NCBI GenBank assembly: GCA_948146395.1
Contig: OX411547.1
Location: forward strand, 34,617,868 to 34,681,867
From: Fragum whitleyi
Lineage: Eukaryota > Mollusca > Bivalvia > Cardiida > Cardiidae
Reading direction: 5' to 3'
Length of the DNA stretch: 64,000 nucleotides
In this document: piece after piece, positions 43,048 to 54,150 of the stretch
How the letters are laid out: each line of letters starts with the position of its first letter
How positions within the stretch are numbered: the first letter of the stretch is position 1
Translations under genes and position numbers: made by a program
Notes under the pieces: model-generated
What the model saw: only the letters and a program-made list of their open reading frames with translations
Told to the model about the DNA's origin: nothing
The model's database searches: none

Positions 43048-43170
43048 CTGAAGTAAAGTGGTCACGGTTGGCGCGCATCTCATATAATCCCTCGAGTAGA
43101 AGTATGACTATATAGAATCACAACCAAACATCAACTTTCAGGTAAGTCTTGTTTGTTTGGGGGATTCTAT
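43048..43170 (-). repeat. DIRS right inverted terminal repeat and outer extension
   Basis: 43048-43118 is the inverted counterpart of the left ITR. 43119-43170 (ending TTGTTTGGGGGATTCTAT) has no counterpart outside the left ITR but is copied, inverted, in the ICR. It is therefore part of the element. Confidence 0.88.
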
Positions 43171-44025
43171 ATGAAGAGAGTGGGGGTTTATGAAAGGCTA
43201 TTGAAAGATGTTAGATGTCAAAATTTGGCCAAAATGCTGGAGATTTACTATAACTTCAAAGTCGAGATCAAAACTGAAAATGATTCATGAATGAATAATT
43301 ATTTACCATAGTGTAGAAGTGGTTTACAAGTTTTTTGAATAATCAATGGTATTATACACTTAGAGAATGATTTTAGGCAATTTTTTGATTAACATGAAAG
43401 CTTATAATTTAGCAGGGTACATTGACATTGAAATATCATGGTATTTATTTGGTTGGGTAGGGGTTTTATAAAAGGCTTCAAGTTTTCCAAAATGCTAGCA
43501 AAAATAGTTATTTTTGATGTCAAAAGAGGGGGTGGGGTTATATTAGAGTATGGGGCTCTATTAGAATTTTTGAAGTATATTAATTAAGTCATGTCCAATG
43601 TAGGGTGCCACATTTTTGTATTCTGAACAAAGAATATTTCTTGGAAAACACATAATTTGCTGGACCATTCAAATTTACTTAAGCAATTTAGGGCCGTTGT
43701 GGCCCTTTTGTCTTTTAATACTTCTGATTACAAGGGAAATGATAAATTAATTCCATTACGTTTGTTTAAACAGCAGGTAACACTCAATCTCTTTTACTAT
43801 GTTGGCAATGTAATGAAAATCTGTCAACATTTTGCCATCAATTAAGCCAACATTCAACACCTATTATTGAACATGCAAATATGAAATTCAAGCTTCATTC
43901 TGAGATGGCTGAGCCCACAGATTTGATGGTTTTGTTTGTTTGTATGGGGTTTATTAGTAGGGGTCCAGATAAGAGGGGGTAAAGCCTGTCTAAAATTTTC
44001 ATTTTCCAATTAAACTCTATTTTAT
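43171..44025. other. Intergenic flank of the DIRS element
   Basis: Contains GGGCCGTTGTGGCCCTTTTGT at 43690, reminiscent of the HINE family 1 3' hairpin, but without any attached element. No gene is seen. Confidence 0.4.
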
Positions 44026-44027
44026 TG

Positions 44028-44073
44028 GTACTCATTTGAATCGTCTCGATGAGACGTTTCAAATGAGTACCAA
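44028..44073. repeat. 46-bp palindrome
   Basis: GGTACTCATTTGAA and CGTCTCGATGAGACG with complementary TTCAAATGAGTACC. The centre resembles 52886-52912 (GAATCGTCTCAATGAGACGATTC), and the arms resemble 25678-25707, so the three are probably related hairpins. Confidence 0.65.
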
Positions 44074-44149
44074 CTACATAGGATTTAAGTACAGAATGAT
44101 GAAATATTTGAATTTGAAAACCGAAATACCCCCTCTCTCTGTATCTCTG

Positions 44150-44310
44150 ATTGCTGATTTCAATGTTGAAGTTATATTGTGGTGGCTGGGGTCTAAGTGT
44201 TGCAGTTTATTGTGGTTACTTTGGGCACCTACTATTGTTTCCTGACATTTCTCACATCATTACTACCGAAACGTTTCATCATAGCTACCAGTTACCTAAT
44301 GCAAATTATT
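44150..44310 (-). repeat. Decayed SINE remnant
   Basis: GTGGCTGGGGTCTAAGTG, GGGCACCTACTATTGTTTCC and CATAGCTACCAGTTACC follow the SINE body on the minus strand. Confidence 0.4.
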
Positions 44311-44754
44311 ATTAAGACAATACAAATGCCCATTTGATGAAGGCAAGTGACTTTTTATTTTACTCTATTGAGTTTAAATTTGGCTTTCTAACAAATTGCT
44401 ATACATTGGTATTTCTTAGTCAAGTTTTCCAACAATAATGAAAGTAGAAAGCAGGCAAGGTAGGCTTAGATCTGAATGCACATTAGCATAGGCTGATGAT
44501 AGTCTCTACTGTCTGCAAAAGCTTAGAATATGTTGTAAACAGTTTGAAAAGGGTTAATTGTTCCTTTGTTGGCAAGTTCTTTTTGCTTACTTAATTCCTT
44601 GAATTGAAATTTAAGATGAATTTTAGACCAAGGTTACAATCTGAAGGTCAATGGAAAATGTTAGCTTGATCAAAGCTTCTTCATAAATGGCGATCTTTAA
44701 AAAAAAAGATTTGATATCATTTCTTTTGCTGAAGTGAAGTGCCTTTTAATTCAA

Positions 44755-45040
44755 TCATACCACAACCTATGAAGTGGAGGGAATTAGTTTTACTCTGTCT
44801 AACCATCTGTCTGTCAACTGTCTGTACACTTTTTTGTTTCTGGACTCAAACTCAAGAACGAAGTCGCCTATAATCATGAAACTTTACACAATTGTTGCTT
44901 ATGACCAAAGGAAGTGCCCTATTGTTTTGGGGTTTGCGTAGGTCAAAGGTCAAGGTCAGTAGGTCACAACAGAACTTTGAAAATCTTTTCAGGAAGGGAC
45001 AAAGTGCTGGTGAGGGGATTTTTGTCCGCTAGTTATTATT
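44755..45040 (+). mobile_element. HINE-like element, family 'CCCCCC' (copy 2, decayed)
   Basis: ACCTATGAAGTGGAGGGA, CTGTCTAACCATCTGTCTGTC, ATCATGAAACTTTACAC and TAGGTCAAAGGTCAAGGTCA as in 4438-5105. 3' CGCTAGTTATTATTGC. Confidence 0.6.
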
Positions 45041-45807
45041 GCGGTATATCAAAGATCAAGGTATCATGAATGTCAAATATTTGCAGGCATCACATCATTG
45101 ACTACCATTAAAATTATGGTAAAAAAAATTGGATTACTTCATGAAGAACATCATAAATGCTTACTTGATCAATTGTAGTTGGGCAGCCTAACCAATATAT
45201 TTGCAGCTGAAGATATAACAAAATAGTCTCTCAATAATATATATTTCAAGGGTTTAAGGATTAAAAAAAAACAGCTAAGAATCGTATAAATATGTCTCCA
45301 ACTATTTCTAGAAGGACAAAAACAGGGACTTAATGTCTTCAAATGGAAACAAATTTTGTCTCCCGTACAAATACGGAATGTAAAAGATTTGTTACGATTT
45401 AATTGGATGTATTGGAGTAAATGCAGACTCGTTTATGGTTTTAATTAGATATGTTTCCAGTAATGTTGGATTAAATTCAGATCATTCTTAAGGTTTATTC
45501 AAAGAGGAGAGTTCAAATGCAACTCTACAGATTGTTCCTGCTGTTCCGGCCATGCATCTAACTGACTAGTCTGGCCGCTAGACTCTTTTTTTACATTTTT
45601 TTTTCAAAGGGAATTAAATGTGACAGTCATTAGAAAAAATTCAATTAAGTCCCTTGTCTCTGAAAAGAAAATTGTTCAGGACTTGTTAATATGAACTTGG
45701 ATAAAAGAGGCTTGTAATTGAACTACAACAAAAAAAAATCTGAAAATGCAAACAAAATCGACTGAGGTCTCGGTCTACTGACTTTCACTATTACAATTAA
45801 AATCTTA

Positions 45808-47879
45808 ATTCTCATTCTGAACCAAGGATATTTCTTCTTTGTCAGGGGTATAGACAAAGATCAGCCTGCAAAATGTGCAGTCTGATCTTAGTCTGTATCA
45901 CCAGTGATTTTCATTTTTTGAACCAGAAAAGTTTGGAAATTATATCTTCGAAGTAAGTACTAACTCACAATTAGTACACTTAATGCTTTGATTTTTAGCT
46001 CACCTGAGCACGAAGTGCTCATGGTGAGCTTTTGTGGTTAGGTGGATGTCCGTCGTCCGTCGTTCGTCGTCCGTCGTCCGTCGTGTGTCGTCAACATTTA
46101 CCTTGTATGCACTCTAGAGGCCACATTTTTTGCCCGATCAACCCAAAATTTGGTCAGAATGATTGGCTTGAAAAAATCTCGGACGAGTTCGAAATTGGGT
46201 CAACTGGGGTCAAAAACTAGGTCACAGGGTCAAATCTTAGAAAAAGCTTGTATGCACTCTAGAGGCCACATTTTTTGCCCGATCAACCTGAAATTTGGTC
46301 AGAATGCTAATCTTGATAAAATCTCGGACAAGTTCAAAATTGGGTCAAGTGGGGTCAAAAACTAGGTCACAGGGTCAAATCTTAGAAAAACCTTGTATGC
46401 ACTCTAGAGGCCACATTTTTAACCCGATCAACCTGAAATTTGGTCAGAATAATTGTCTTGATAAAATCTCGAACAAGTTTGAAATTGGGTCAAGTAGGGT
46501 CAAAAACTAGGTCACAGGGTCAAATCTTAGAAAAACCTTGTATGCACTCTAGAGGCCACATTTTTTGCCTGATCAACCTGAAATTAGGTCAGTTTGATTG
46601 TCTTGATAAAAACACGAATGAGTTTGAAATTGGGTCAAGTGGGGTCAAAAACTAGGTCACAGGGTCAAATCCTAGAAAAACCTTGTATGCACTCTAGAGG
46701 CCAGATTTTTTGCCCGATCAAACTGAAATTTGGTCAGAATGATAGTTTTGATGAAATCTCAGACAAGTTCAATATTGGGTCAAGTAGGGTCAAAAATGAG
46801 TTCGCGGGGTCAAATCTTAGAAAAACCTTGTAGACACTCTAGAGGCCACATTTTCTGCCCGATCAACCTGTAATTTGGTCAGAATGATTGTCTTGATAAA
46901 ATCTCGGACAAGTTCAAAATTGGGTCAAGTGGGGTCAAAAACTAGGTCACAGGGTCAAATCCTTGAAAAACCTTGTAGACCCTCTAGAAGCCATATTTTT
47001 TGCCTGATCAACCTGAAATTTGGTCAGAATGATTGTCTTGATGAAATCTCAGACAAGAATTAAATTGGGTCAAGTAGGGTCAAAAATGAGGTCACGGGGT
47101 CAAATCATAGAAAAAATCTTGTAGACACTCTAGAGGCCATATTTTTGCCCAATCAACCTGAAATTTGGTCAGAATGATTGTCTTGATAAAATCTCAGACA
47201 AGTTCAAATTGGGTCAAGTGGGGTCAAAAATGAGGTCCTGGGGTTAAATATTAGAAAAATCTTGTAGACACTCAAGAAGCCATATTTTTTGCCTGATCAA
47301 CCTAAAATTTTGTCAGAATGATTGTCTTGATGAAATTTTGGACAAGTCTAATATTGGGTTAAGTGGGGTCAAAAATGAGGTCACGGGGTCAAATCTTGGA
47401 AAAACCTTGTAGACACTCTCAAACACGTATTTTTTGCTCAATCAACCTGAAAATTGGTCAGAATGATATTTTTAATTTAATCTAGGTCAAGTTGGAAATT
47501 GGGTCCAGTGGGGTCAAAATGAGGTCACTAGGTTAAATCATAGAAAACCCTTCTAGACACGCTGAAAGCCATATATTTTGCTCAATTAACCTGAAATTTG
47601 ATCAGAATGATTGTCTTGATGAAATCTAGGTCAAGTTTGAAATTGGGTCAAGTTGGGTCAAAAACTAGGTCATGGGATCAAATCTTAGAAAAACCTGTAA
47701 GCAATGTAGAGGCATCATTTTTTGCCCAATCAACCTGAAATTTGGTCAGAATTCTTCATCCTTTCTACGTCTACTTTGAACATTTTTTGACAGTTCACTC
47801 AGGTGAGCGCTTTAGGGCCACTATGGCCCTCTTGTTTATGCAATTTTGCATATTTTTTTTTCAGCATGACAAGGGTTAA
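45808..47879 (+). repeat. MITE 'TTAACCCTTGTCATGCTGAA', split by a HINE
   Basis: The left part, 45808-45991, runs from a degenerate end to TTAATGCTTTGATTTT. The right part, 47837-47879, runs from ATGCAATTTTGC to CAGCATGACAAGGGTTAA. Joining these regions gives the order seen in intact copies (e.g. 32221-32481), so the HINE at 45992-47836 went in afterwards. Confidence 0.8.
45992..47836 (+). mobile_element. HINE/pearl-like element, family 1, about 12 core repeats
   Basis: 5' TTTTTAGCTCACCTGAGCAC and GAAGTGCTCATGGTGAGC, (CCGTCGT)n at 46048-46090, twelve cores of 145 bp starting near 46099 (TGCACTCTAGAGGCCACATT, TTTGGTCAGAATGATTGTC, GGGTCAAGTGGGGTCAAAAA), and 3' AGGGCCACTATGGCCCTCTTG. It is a sister of 22334-24402 but with its own core variant (TATGCACTC, AAACTAGGTCAC), so each copy's array has homogenised separately. 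Confidence 0.85.
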
Positions 47880-47917
47880 AAGAGACTCATTATATGAAAA
47901 GGGACTATCTCATTGAC

Positions 47918-47993
47918 TCAGCGCACAACAGATGAAACTCCTTTAATGTTTATAAGCAGTTGCATCTGTTTGGTGCTGGCTATTGATCTGGGA
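47918..47993. repeat. Hairpin MITE, family P3 (copy 4, decayed)
   Basis: GACTCAGCGCACAACAGATG and TATAAGCAGTTGCATCTGTTT keep the family outline, but the left arm is changed. Confidence 0.55.
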
Positions 47994-48087
47994 AAAACCT
48001 TTCTCTTATTTAGCTGAAGGCACAGGCTGACATTTTGGAGGTGTTATCCCAAAATAGACTGCAGTAACAAATATATTGGTTTTGTTT

Positions 48088-48220
48088 GTCCGTATGGAGT
48101 TTGACACCACTTTCAACATTATTGCTGTTATATCATGGCAGCAGGTGCACAGACTAATGGTTATCTATGATTTCTCACGACAGTACAACCACATCATTTC
48201 AACCCAGCCACCAGCTGCTC
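48088..48220 (-). repeat. SINE remnant, minus strand
   Basis: TATGGAGTTTGACACCACTTT, TTGCTGTTATATCATGGCAGC and GACAGTACAACCACATCA match the SINE 3' body. The head is lost. Confidence 0.55.
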
Positions 48221-48360
48221 AACTGAAGCGTATAAAAAGGCTTCCTTGTAAGGAAAGGCAGTACAAACACCCCCTAATGCTACAGTATCACCTTGAGTAT
48301 TAGTTCATTTCAGCTATTAGATACATCCCTGATTCCATGCAAGCTCTTGAAATCGATTTA

Positions 48361-48585
48361 TTAACCCTTTGCTGTTTAATCCCTGCTTTTGCCTGTTATT
48401 TTATAATTGAGAAAACATTGTGAAAAAAAGAAGAAATTGCTTCTGACAAGCAATTTCTTCTTTTTCCACACTATTTTCTACCCTACTGAATGGTTATTTT
48501 TCAAATTAAATCCACTTTTAATTTTCGTCTGCAAAACCTTTGAATTTGGACAGGTCCAAAATTTTGTAAAACAGGAAAGGGTTAG
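48361..48585 (+). repeat. TTAA MITE 'TTAACCCTTTGCTG' (copy 3)
   Basis: 225 bp ending GGAAAGGGTTAG. The internal AAGAAGAAATTGCTT/AAGCAATTTCTTCTT hairpin is intact. It is a second empty-site reference for 5259-5434. Confidence 0.85.
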
Positions 48586-49128
48586 TAAATTGTACAATGC
48601 ATTATATTCCATTTGAAGTGATAGTGCTTTATGATTGCAGGGGCTTTGAAAAATGACAAATGGCAATGCACCAGTAAGTGCCATAGGCACTCCATTTGTC
48701 TTGTCTCCCAGACTATTAGACTGGCAGACATTGGAAAATTGCTGTAGACAATCAATATATTGAAAATCCAACTCAAATAGAATTTCATTCCATTAATACA
48801 TTATATTGTGTTAATTATGTATTGAGAGTCATAAATTCTCTTCAAACAGTCTGGCCAGCCAGGATATAATGAATGATAAATATTCTGGTAATAGACATGA
48901 TTTATTCATTAAGATGTTGCCCACGATATGATTTTCTTTCATTAAAAAAATGTAAGAGAGATGAAATACGGTATTTTTCCTAAAAATCTAGGGAGCTTTA
49001 ATTAAAAAATTTTCAAAAATACTTACTTGAACAGAATCTACATTATCAGCGCTAGAATTAGGGCATTAATCATAGAGACCATTAAAATGAATACAAACAA
49101 CTTGTAGGATTTCCAAGAGAAATAAAGG

Positions 49129-49477
49129 CAGGGGTGTGAAAATACGGATTTTATCCACTTGTCCCTGGACAAGTAAACAATGATTTTCTAATTGTCAAGA
49201 ATCAAAATGAACTTGCTCACAACAGATGAATGATTTAGCAAACTGTGTTTTCATTGAAATAAATGCTGGAACCCAGCATTTTCTTCAATAAAAACAATGT
49301 TTTCTTCCCCTTGATATAAACATTAGGATGATTTATCTTTTAGATCTATATAGTACCAGACCAATATTTACCTTGGTATTTACTTGCCCATGGACAAGTG
49401 GTGTACAATAATGTACTTGTCCTTAGGTAGAAAAAGCCCATGTCTGACAAGTTGGGCATGGGAATTCCACGACCCTG
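49129..49477. mobile_element. hAT-like MITE with CAGGGGTG ends (copy 2)
   Basis: CAGGGGTGTGAAAATACGG to GGAATTCCACGACCCTG, with the GGACAAGT/ACTTGTCC blocks and the central GAACCCAGCATTTTC hairpin. ATAAAGG flanks it at 49122-49128 and 49478-49484. Confidence 0.75.
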
Positions 49478-49659
49478 ATAAAGGTTTTAGAATAGAACTA
49501 CCTCCTCTCAATTCCCTTTGGTGATATGACAGAAAGATTGTTAAAAATGGAGTGAAACACAGTTCAAATCATACCCAAATCTAAAATGAATATAAATACT
49601 GTTACTGTCAGAAGAAAAGATGATGTGTTCCAGAAAAAATTGATAAAAACCCCATGTGA

Positions 49660-49925
49660 TTAACTCTTGTCATGCTGAACCCGGAATAGTACTGCTTTGA
49701 CAGGAGCTATAGACCAACATCAGCCTGCAGACTAACATCAGTCTGCACATATGTGCAGTCTGATGTTAGTCCTCACCACCTGTGTCTCACTTTCAAAGCA
49801 GAATTGTCGATAGATTTAGTTTTTTCTAATAAAAATTGACCTACAGTTGGTACTTTCGATGCTTTTTGCCCTTTAATTTTGATGAAAATTTTAAGCCAAA
49901 ATTTATTCAGCATGACAAGGGTTAA
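49660..49925 (+). repeat. MITE 'TTAACCCTTGTCATGCTGAA', complete
   Basis: 266 bp from TTAACTCTTGTCATGCTGAA to CAGCATGACAAGGGTTAA. The central block is partly duplicated (AACATCAGCCTGCAGACT then AACATCAGTCTGCACATATG). Confidence 0.85.
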
Positions 49926-49929
49926 CAAG

Positions 49930-50350
49930 TAGGTTGTACCTGCTCGAGTTGGTCAATACTTTTCCCTCAACAGAGATGGTTGTATTCAGTTAAAGAAGAA
50001 AAAAATGTATTTGATTTTCATGGCTAATTTGGCAGATGAAAAAGTATGTATAAAGTATCATTTGTCAAAGGGAGATCACTGTGTTAAGTCTTTTCATGAT
50101 TAAAGCAGCAAGGGTTGTCTTTCTTTTTGATGAAAATTTACATTTCCACTAAGATGACACTTTTTAATGCCATTCAAGAAAGAGCTTGGGAAATGTATTG
50201 TTGAAAATGAAGAGATTTCTCATTTTAACTTCTTTATTTGAACAATGTTTTTTACCAAGTAGTACCAAGTTTGTTCAAATTTCATCAACTTGAATCACAG
50301 TCTGTAAGTTATTACTAGGGGTTTGTAACTTTATTTTTCATGAGATTCTA
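49930..50350. other. Intergenic, no gene seen
   Basis: No supported feature. Confidence 0.45.
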
Positions 50351-50356
50351 TTTAAT

Positions 50357-51893
50357 TTTTAGCTCCACTGGCCGAAGGCCAGCGAGCTATTGTCATGGCG
50401 GTGTGTCCGTCGTGCGTCCGTCCGTCCGTCCGTCCGTGCGTAAACTTTTTCTTTAAACATCTTCTCCTCCCAAACCAATGGGCGGATTTTGATGAAACTT
50501 GGTAGAAAAATTCCTTGGGTGACCCTCTTCTAAAATTGTTAAAGAAATTTTGATTGACCCCCAAATATGGGCGTGGCTGGGCATGGCATTTTTTCACTTT
50601 GAAATCTTTAAAAATCTTCTCCTCCCAAACCATTGGGCCAATTTCAATGAAACTTGGCATGGATGTTCCTTGGGTGACCCTTTACCTAAATTGTTCAAGA
50701 AATTTTGATTGACCCCCAAAAATGGGCGTGGCAGGGCGGGGCTTATTTTGAGCCCAAAATCTTTGAATGACATCTCCTCCTGAACCAAAGAGCTGATTTC
50801 AACCAAACTTTACCAGAATGTATCTGGGGTGACCGTTTTGAAAAATTGTTCCTGAAATTGATTGGCCCCCAAATATGGGCGTGGCAGGGCGTGGCTTATT
50901 TTGAGCCCGAAATCTTTGAACAACATTTCCTCCTGAACCATTGGGCCGATTTCAATGAAACTTTACCAGAATGTTCCTTTGGTGACCCTCTTCTAAAGTT
51001 GTTCAAGAAATTTTGATTGACCCCCAAATATGGGCGTGGCAGGGCGGGGCTTATTTTGAGCCCAAAATCTTTGAATAAATCTCATCCTGAACCAAAGGGC
51101 CAATTTCAATAAAACTTTACCAGAATGTATCTGGGGTGACCCTTTTGAAAAATTGTTCCTGAAATTTTGATTGGCCCCCAAATATGGGCATGGCAGGGCG
51201 GGGCTTATTTTGAGCCCGAAATCTTTGAACGACATTTCCTCCTGAACCATTGGGCCGATTTCAATGAAACTTTACCAGAATGTTCCTTTGGTGACCCTCT
51301 TCTAAAGTTGTTCAAGAAATTTGGATTGACCCCCAAATATGGGGGTGTCAGGGTGGGGCTTATTTTGAGCCCAAAATCTTTGAACAACTTCTCCTCCTAA
51401 ACCACTGGGCCAATTTCAATAAAACTTTACAAGAATGTTCCTTGGGAGACCCTTTCCAAAAGCTTCTCTCAAAATTTTGATGGCTCATAAATATGGGTGT
51501 GGCAGGGTGGGGCTTATTTTGAGCCCGAATTCTTTGAACGACATCTCCTCCTGAATGACTGGGCTGATTTCAATGAAATTTTACCAGAATGTTCCTTCTG
51601 TGACCCTTTTGAAAAATTGTATGCGAAATATTAATAAGCCCATAAATATTGGCATGTCAGGTCGTGGCTTATTTTGAGCCCGAAATCTTTGAACTACATC
51701 TCCTGATGAAGGCTGGGCCAATTCAATGAAACTTGGGAATTTTGGTGCAATGCGAGCCATACCCAGTTAACTGGTAAAAAAGGTCTTAAAAGATTTCAAA
51801 GTGTTGTTTTCATTCAAAGAAAGATTCATTTAATGCACGTCTAATGATGTTAAAGCCAGTGGAGCGATACAGGCCCTCATGGGCCTCTTGTTT
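50357..51893 (+). mobile_element. HINE-like element, family 'AGCTCCACTGG'
   Basis: 5' TTTTTAGCTCCACTGGCCGA with GGCCAGCGAGCT hairpin, (CCGT)n at 50408-50438, and about eight cores of roughly 155 bp (TCTCCTCCCAAACCATTGGG, ATTTCAATGAAACTTGG, GGGCGTGGCAGGGCGGGGCT). 3' CCAGTGGAGCGATACAGG + CCCTCATGGGCCTCTTGTTT. The 5' GCTCCACTGG is mirrored by 3' CCAGTGGAGC. The cores decay toward the 3' side. Confidence 0.85.
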
Positions 51894-52084
51894 CCTGCAT
51901 GACTTTCAATAGCATGCCATGGTCCAAGACTTTTAAGGTTCAAAAAGGAGTCCTGTGTGATTTTAGGATCTGACTATTTGTCAAGACTTGCAGGTTTGAA
52001 TCTTTACTTTGCCACTAGATTAAAACTAAATTGATGATATTCCAGAAGTATGTGAATAAGTCAACTTATCCATAATTTAAACTT

Positions 52085-52163
52085 TACCATTGTCATGCTC
52101 ATTCCAGAATATTTATTTCTACCTTAGCAGGAGGTATAGATGTGTGCAGTCTGATCTTATCTA
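52085..52163 (+). repeat. MITE fragment
   Basis: ATTGTCATGCTCATTCCAGAA, TAGCAGGAGGTATAGA and TGTGCAGTCTGATCTTA follow the 5' third of the TTAACCCTTG MITE. It is truncated directly before the next copy. Confidence 0.6.
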
Positions 52164-52166
52164 TAC

Positions 52167-52612
52167 TTAACCCATGTCATGCTGAACCAAGAATAGTCTT
52201 GCTTTGGCAGGAGGTATAAACAGAGATCATACTGCACATGTGTGTAGTGTGATCTTAATCTATACTACTTGATTTTCCTTATTAAACCAGCAATGTTTTC
52301 AAATAAATAGCAACACAAGGATGAATCTGGCTCCGAGTATCATGTGCAAATAATATCTATTGAGTCAAATCTATTGATGGATTAAAAATCTCTGGCGATA
52401 AATTTTTCAACTTCTTTCACTAAATTACATTTTGCTTTGAGATTTTTCCTCTCAGTAAGCCTGTTGCAATATAAGGTTCTTGGCAGAAAAATGAGAGAAT
52501 CTCTCACCCCAAAATGATCTCTACTGAATCATGATGAATGCATCCAGTGCTTTCAGTTCTTTGATTTTTTTTGCATTTTTCCCAGACTTTTATTCAGCAT
52601 GACAAGGGTTAA
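52167..52612 (+). repeat. MITE 'TTAACCCTTGTCATGCTGAA' with extra internal sequence
   Basis: From TTAACCCATGTCATGCTGAA to CAGCATGACAAGGGTTAA, 446 bp, against about 250 bp in sister copies. The extra part (about 52310-52540) resembles 62160-62395 (TTTTGCTTTGAGATTTTTC, AATGAGAGAATCTCT, CCCAAAATGATC), so it is either another inserted repeat or a longer subfamily. Confidence 0.65.
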
Positions 52613-52885
52613 AATAAGTCATTGATAGTTTGATTAAAACAACTTTAACAAACCATCTTCCTTAGATATTTGATTTATGAAATTGCCATCAATCCTTCAT
52701 TATTGCTTTGAGCCTGAAATCCATTATTGAATTACTAAATATTCACTTTATATTTTCTGTTTCTTTTTTTTAAAAGAAAGGAAGAAATATATGAATCTTT
52801 TTTTTTTAAAGAAAGGAAGTCTCTGAAAAGGGGATATTCTTTTAGAGAAAATTGTTTGTTATTGATAGTTATGATGCTAGAACAA

Positions 52886-52912
52886 TTAAGAATCGTCTCA
52901 ATGAGACGATTC
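52886..52912. repeat. Short palindrome GAATCGTCTC...GAGACGATTC
   Basis: A perfect inverted repeat around AAT, flanked by a second imperfect pair (GATGCTAGAAC / GTTCGAACATC). Related to 44028-44073. Confidence 0.65.
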
Positions 52913-53027
52913 TATTGGGTTCGAACATCATAGGATTTTGTAAGAAGTATGCAACAATCACAATGAACTGTCCAAATACTATCATGAATTGTTGTATTAA
53001 GCTACCATTTCCATAAGCAATGGCTTA

Positions 53028-53274
53028 TTTACCCTTGTCATGCTGAGCCTGGAATATTCCTGCTTTGGCAGGAGTTATAGACAAACATCAGGCTGCACAT
53101 ATGTGCAGTCTGATGTAAGTCTACACCACCTGTTTCTCACTTTCAAACCAGAATTGTCTATAGATTTAGTTTTTCGAATAAAAATTGACCTACTGTTGGA
53201 ACCTTCAGTGCTATTTGCCCTTTGATTTTGATGCAAATTTTCAGCCAAAATTTATTCAGCACGACAAGGGTCAA
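53028..53274 (+). repeat. MITE 'ACCCTTGTCATGCTGA'
   Basis: A full-order copy from ACCCTTGTCATGCTGAGCC to CAGCACGACAAGGGTCAA. Both TTAA ends are mutated. Confidence 0.8.
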
Positions 53275-54150
53275 TGGTCCCCTGAGTGGTCACATTACAC
53301 AAGTTTTACTGAAATTGTTATTGAATACTACAAAGTAGCACACATACATGAAACATTCCTCATGTTTATATAGAAGTCAAGTCAAAGATCAGCCTGCATA
53401 TTTGTGCACACTGATCTTAGTCTATACCAATGATCGAGATCTTTCCCTTACAAGCCTGCACTGTTTAACATTGTAAGAAAATATAATATGGTAAATCCTG
53501 ACATAATCTTTTAGTGCTTCCAGTGCTTTCTTTTTTCTTTGATTTATAGAGTTATTGCCCTTTAAAGAAAAGTCTTGTCGGCTTGATCAAGTTCTCAGCA
53601 ACTGTGTCACGCTAGATAGATATGCTCAGATGGGTATTTAGAATTGTGTATAGCATAATTTGGTTACAGTCCATTGACTTTTGTCAGAGTAAAGGCCCTT
53701 TGATAACAAAATCTTGTGTGCTAAATGTCACAGCAATCTATGGATTTTATTCAAACCCCACTGAGGGCCACACAAAAAAGCTACATACAGACTTACAAAA
53801 ACCAACCATTTGACAAGCTTCCCCTTTATTTTTGGTGGGGGTGGGGGATATAATAACACTGCATTAATCATCGCTTAAGATTAACTAATCTTTGGCCTAA
53901 TCCCTTCTGTTATATCAGAAGACCATAATATTTTGATTTCAAATGGAAAAGGCCTGTATTTTGTCAAGGATCTCTTGAACAAATCAATAAAATCAATAAT
54001 CAAAGACTCCAATATAAATAGATGAAAAAGGGACAATTATCTAAAATTTCAACGTCCTTGTGTGTTTATTTGGTGACAGATATTGATCCCAACTTGAAGT
54101 TACTTTACAAAGCTCGCTTAATTAGCAATTAATAGTGGTAACCTTCAAAT

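Larger units (their letters stand above)
38403..43170 (+). mobile_element. DIRS-type tyrosine-recombinase retrotransposon, apparently complete
   Basis: About 4.77 kb. Order: left ITR, gag-like ORF, RT/RNase H/Dam-like ORF, overlapping tyrosine recombinase ORF, internal complementary region (ICR), spacer, right ITR. All three ORFs are open, and the catalytic motifs of RT, RNase H and recombinase are intact. The element begins and ends with ATTCTAT (38403-38409 and 43164-43170). The ICR at 42808-42928 is the complement of the left end joined to the complement of the right end, the hallmark of DIRS1-like elements that replicate through a circular intermediate and insert by recombinase rather than integrase. 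There is no LTR pair, protease or integrase, and no flanking target duplication. Near-identity of ICR and ends plus intact frames suggest a young, possibly active copy. Confidence 0.93.

Noticed and set aside
38403..43170. LTR retrotransposon or endogenous retrovirus
   Set aside because: There are no direct LTRs, protease, integrase or envelope. Terminal repeats are inverted, and a tyrosine recombinase and ICR are present.
43690..43712. Another HINE at the GGGCCGTTGTGGCCCTTTTGT hairpin
   Set aside because: It looks like the family 1 3' hairpin, but no 5' end, microsatellite or core lies within reach. At most it is a relic.
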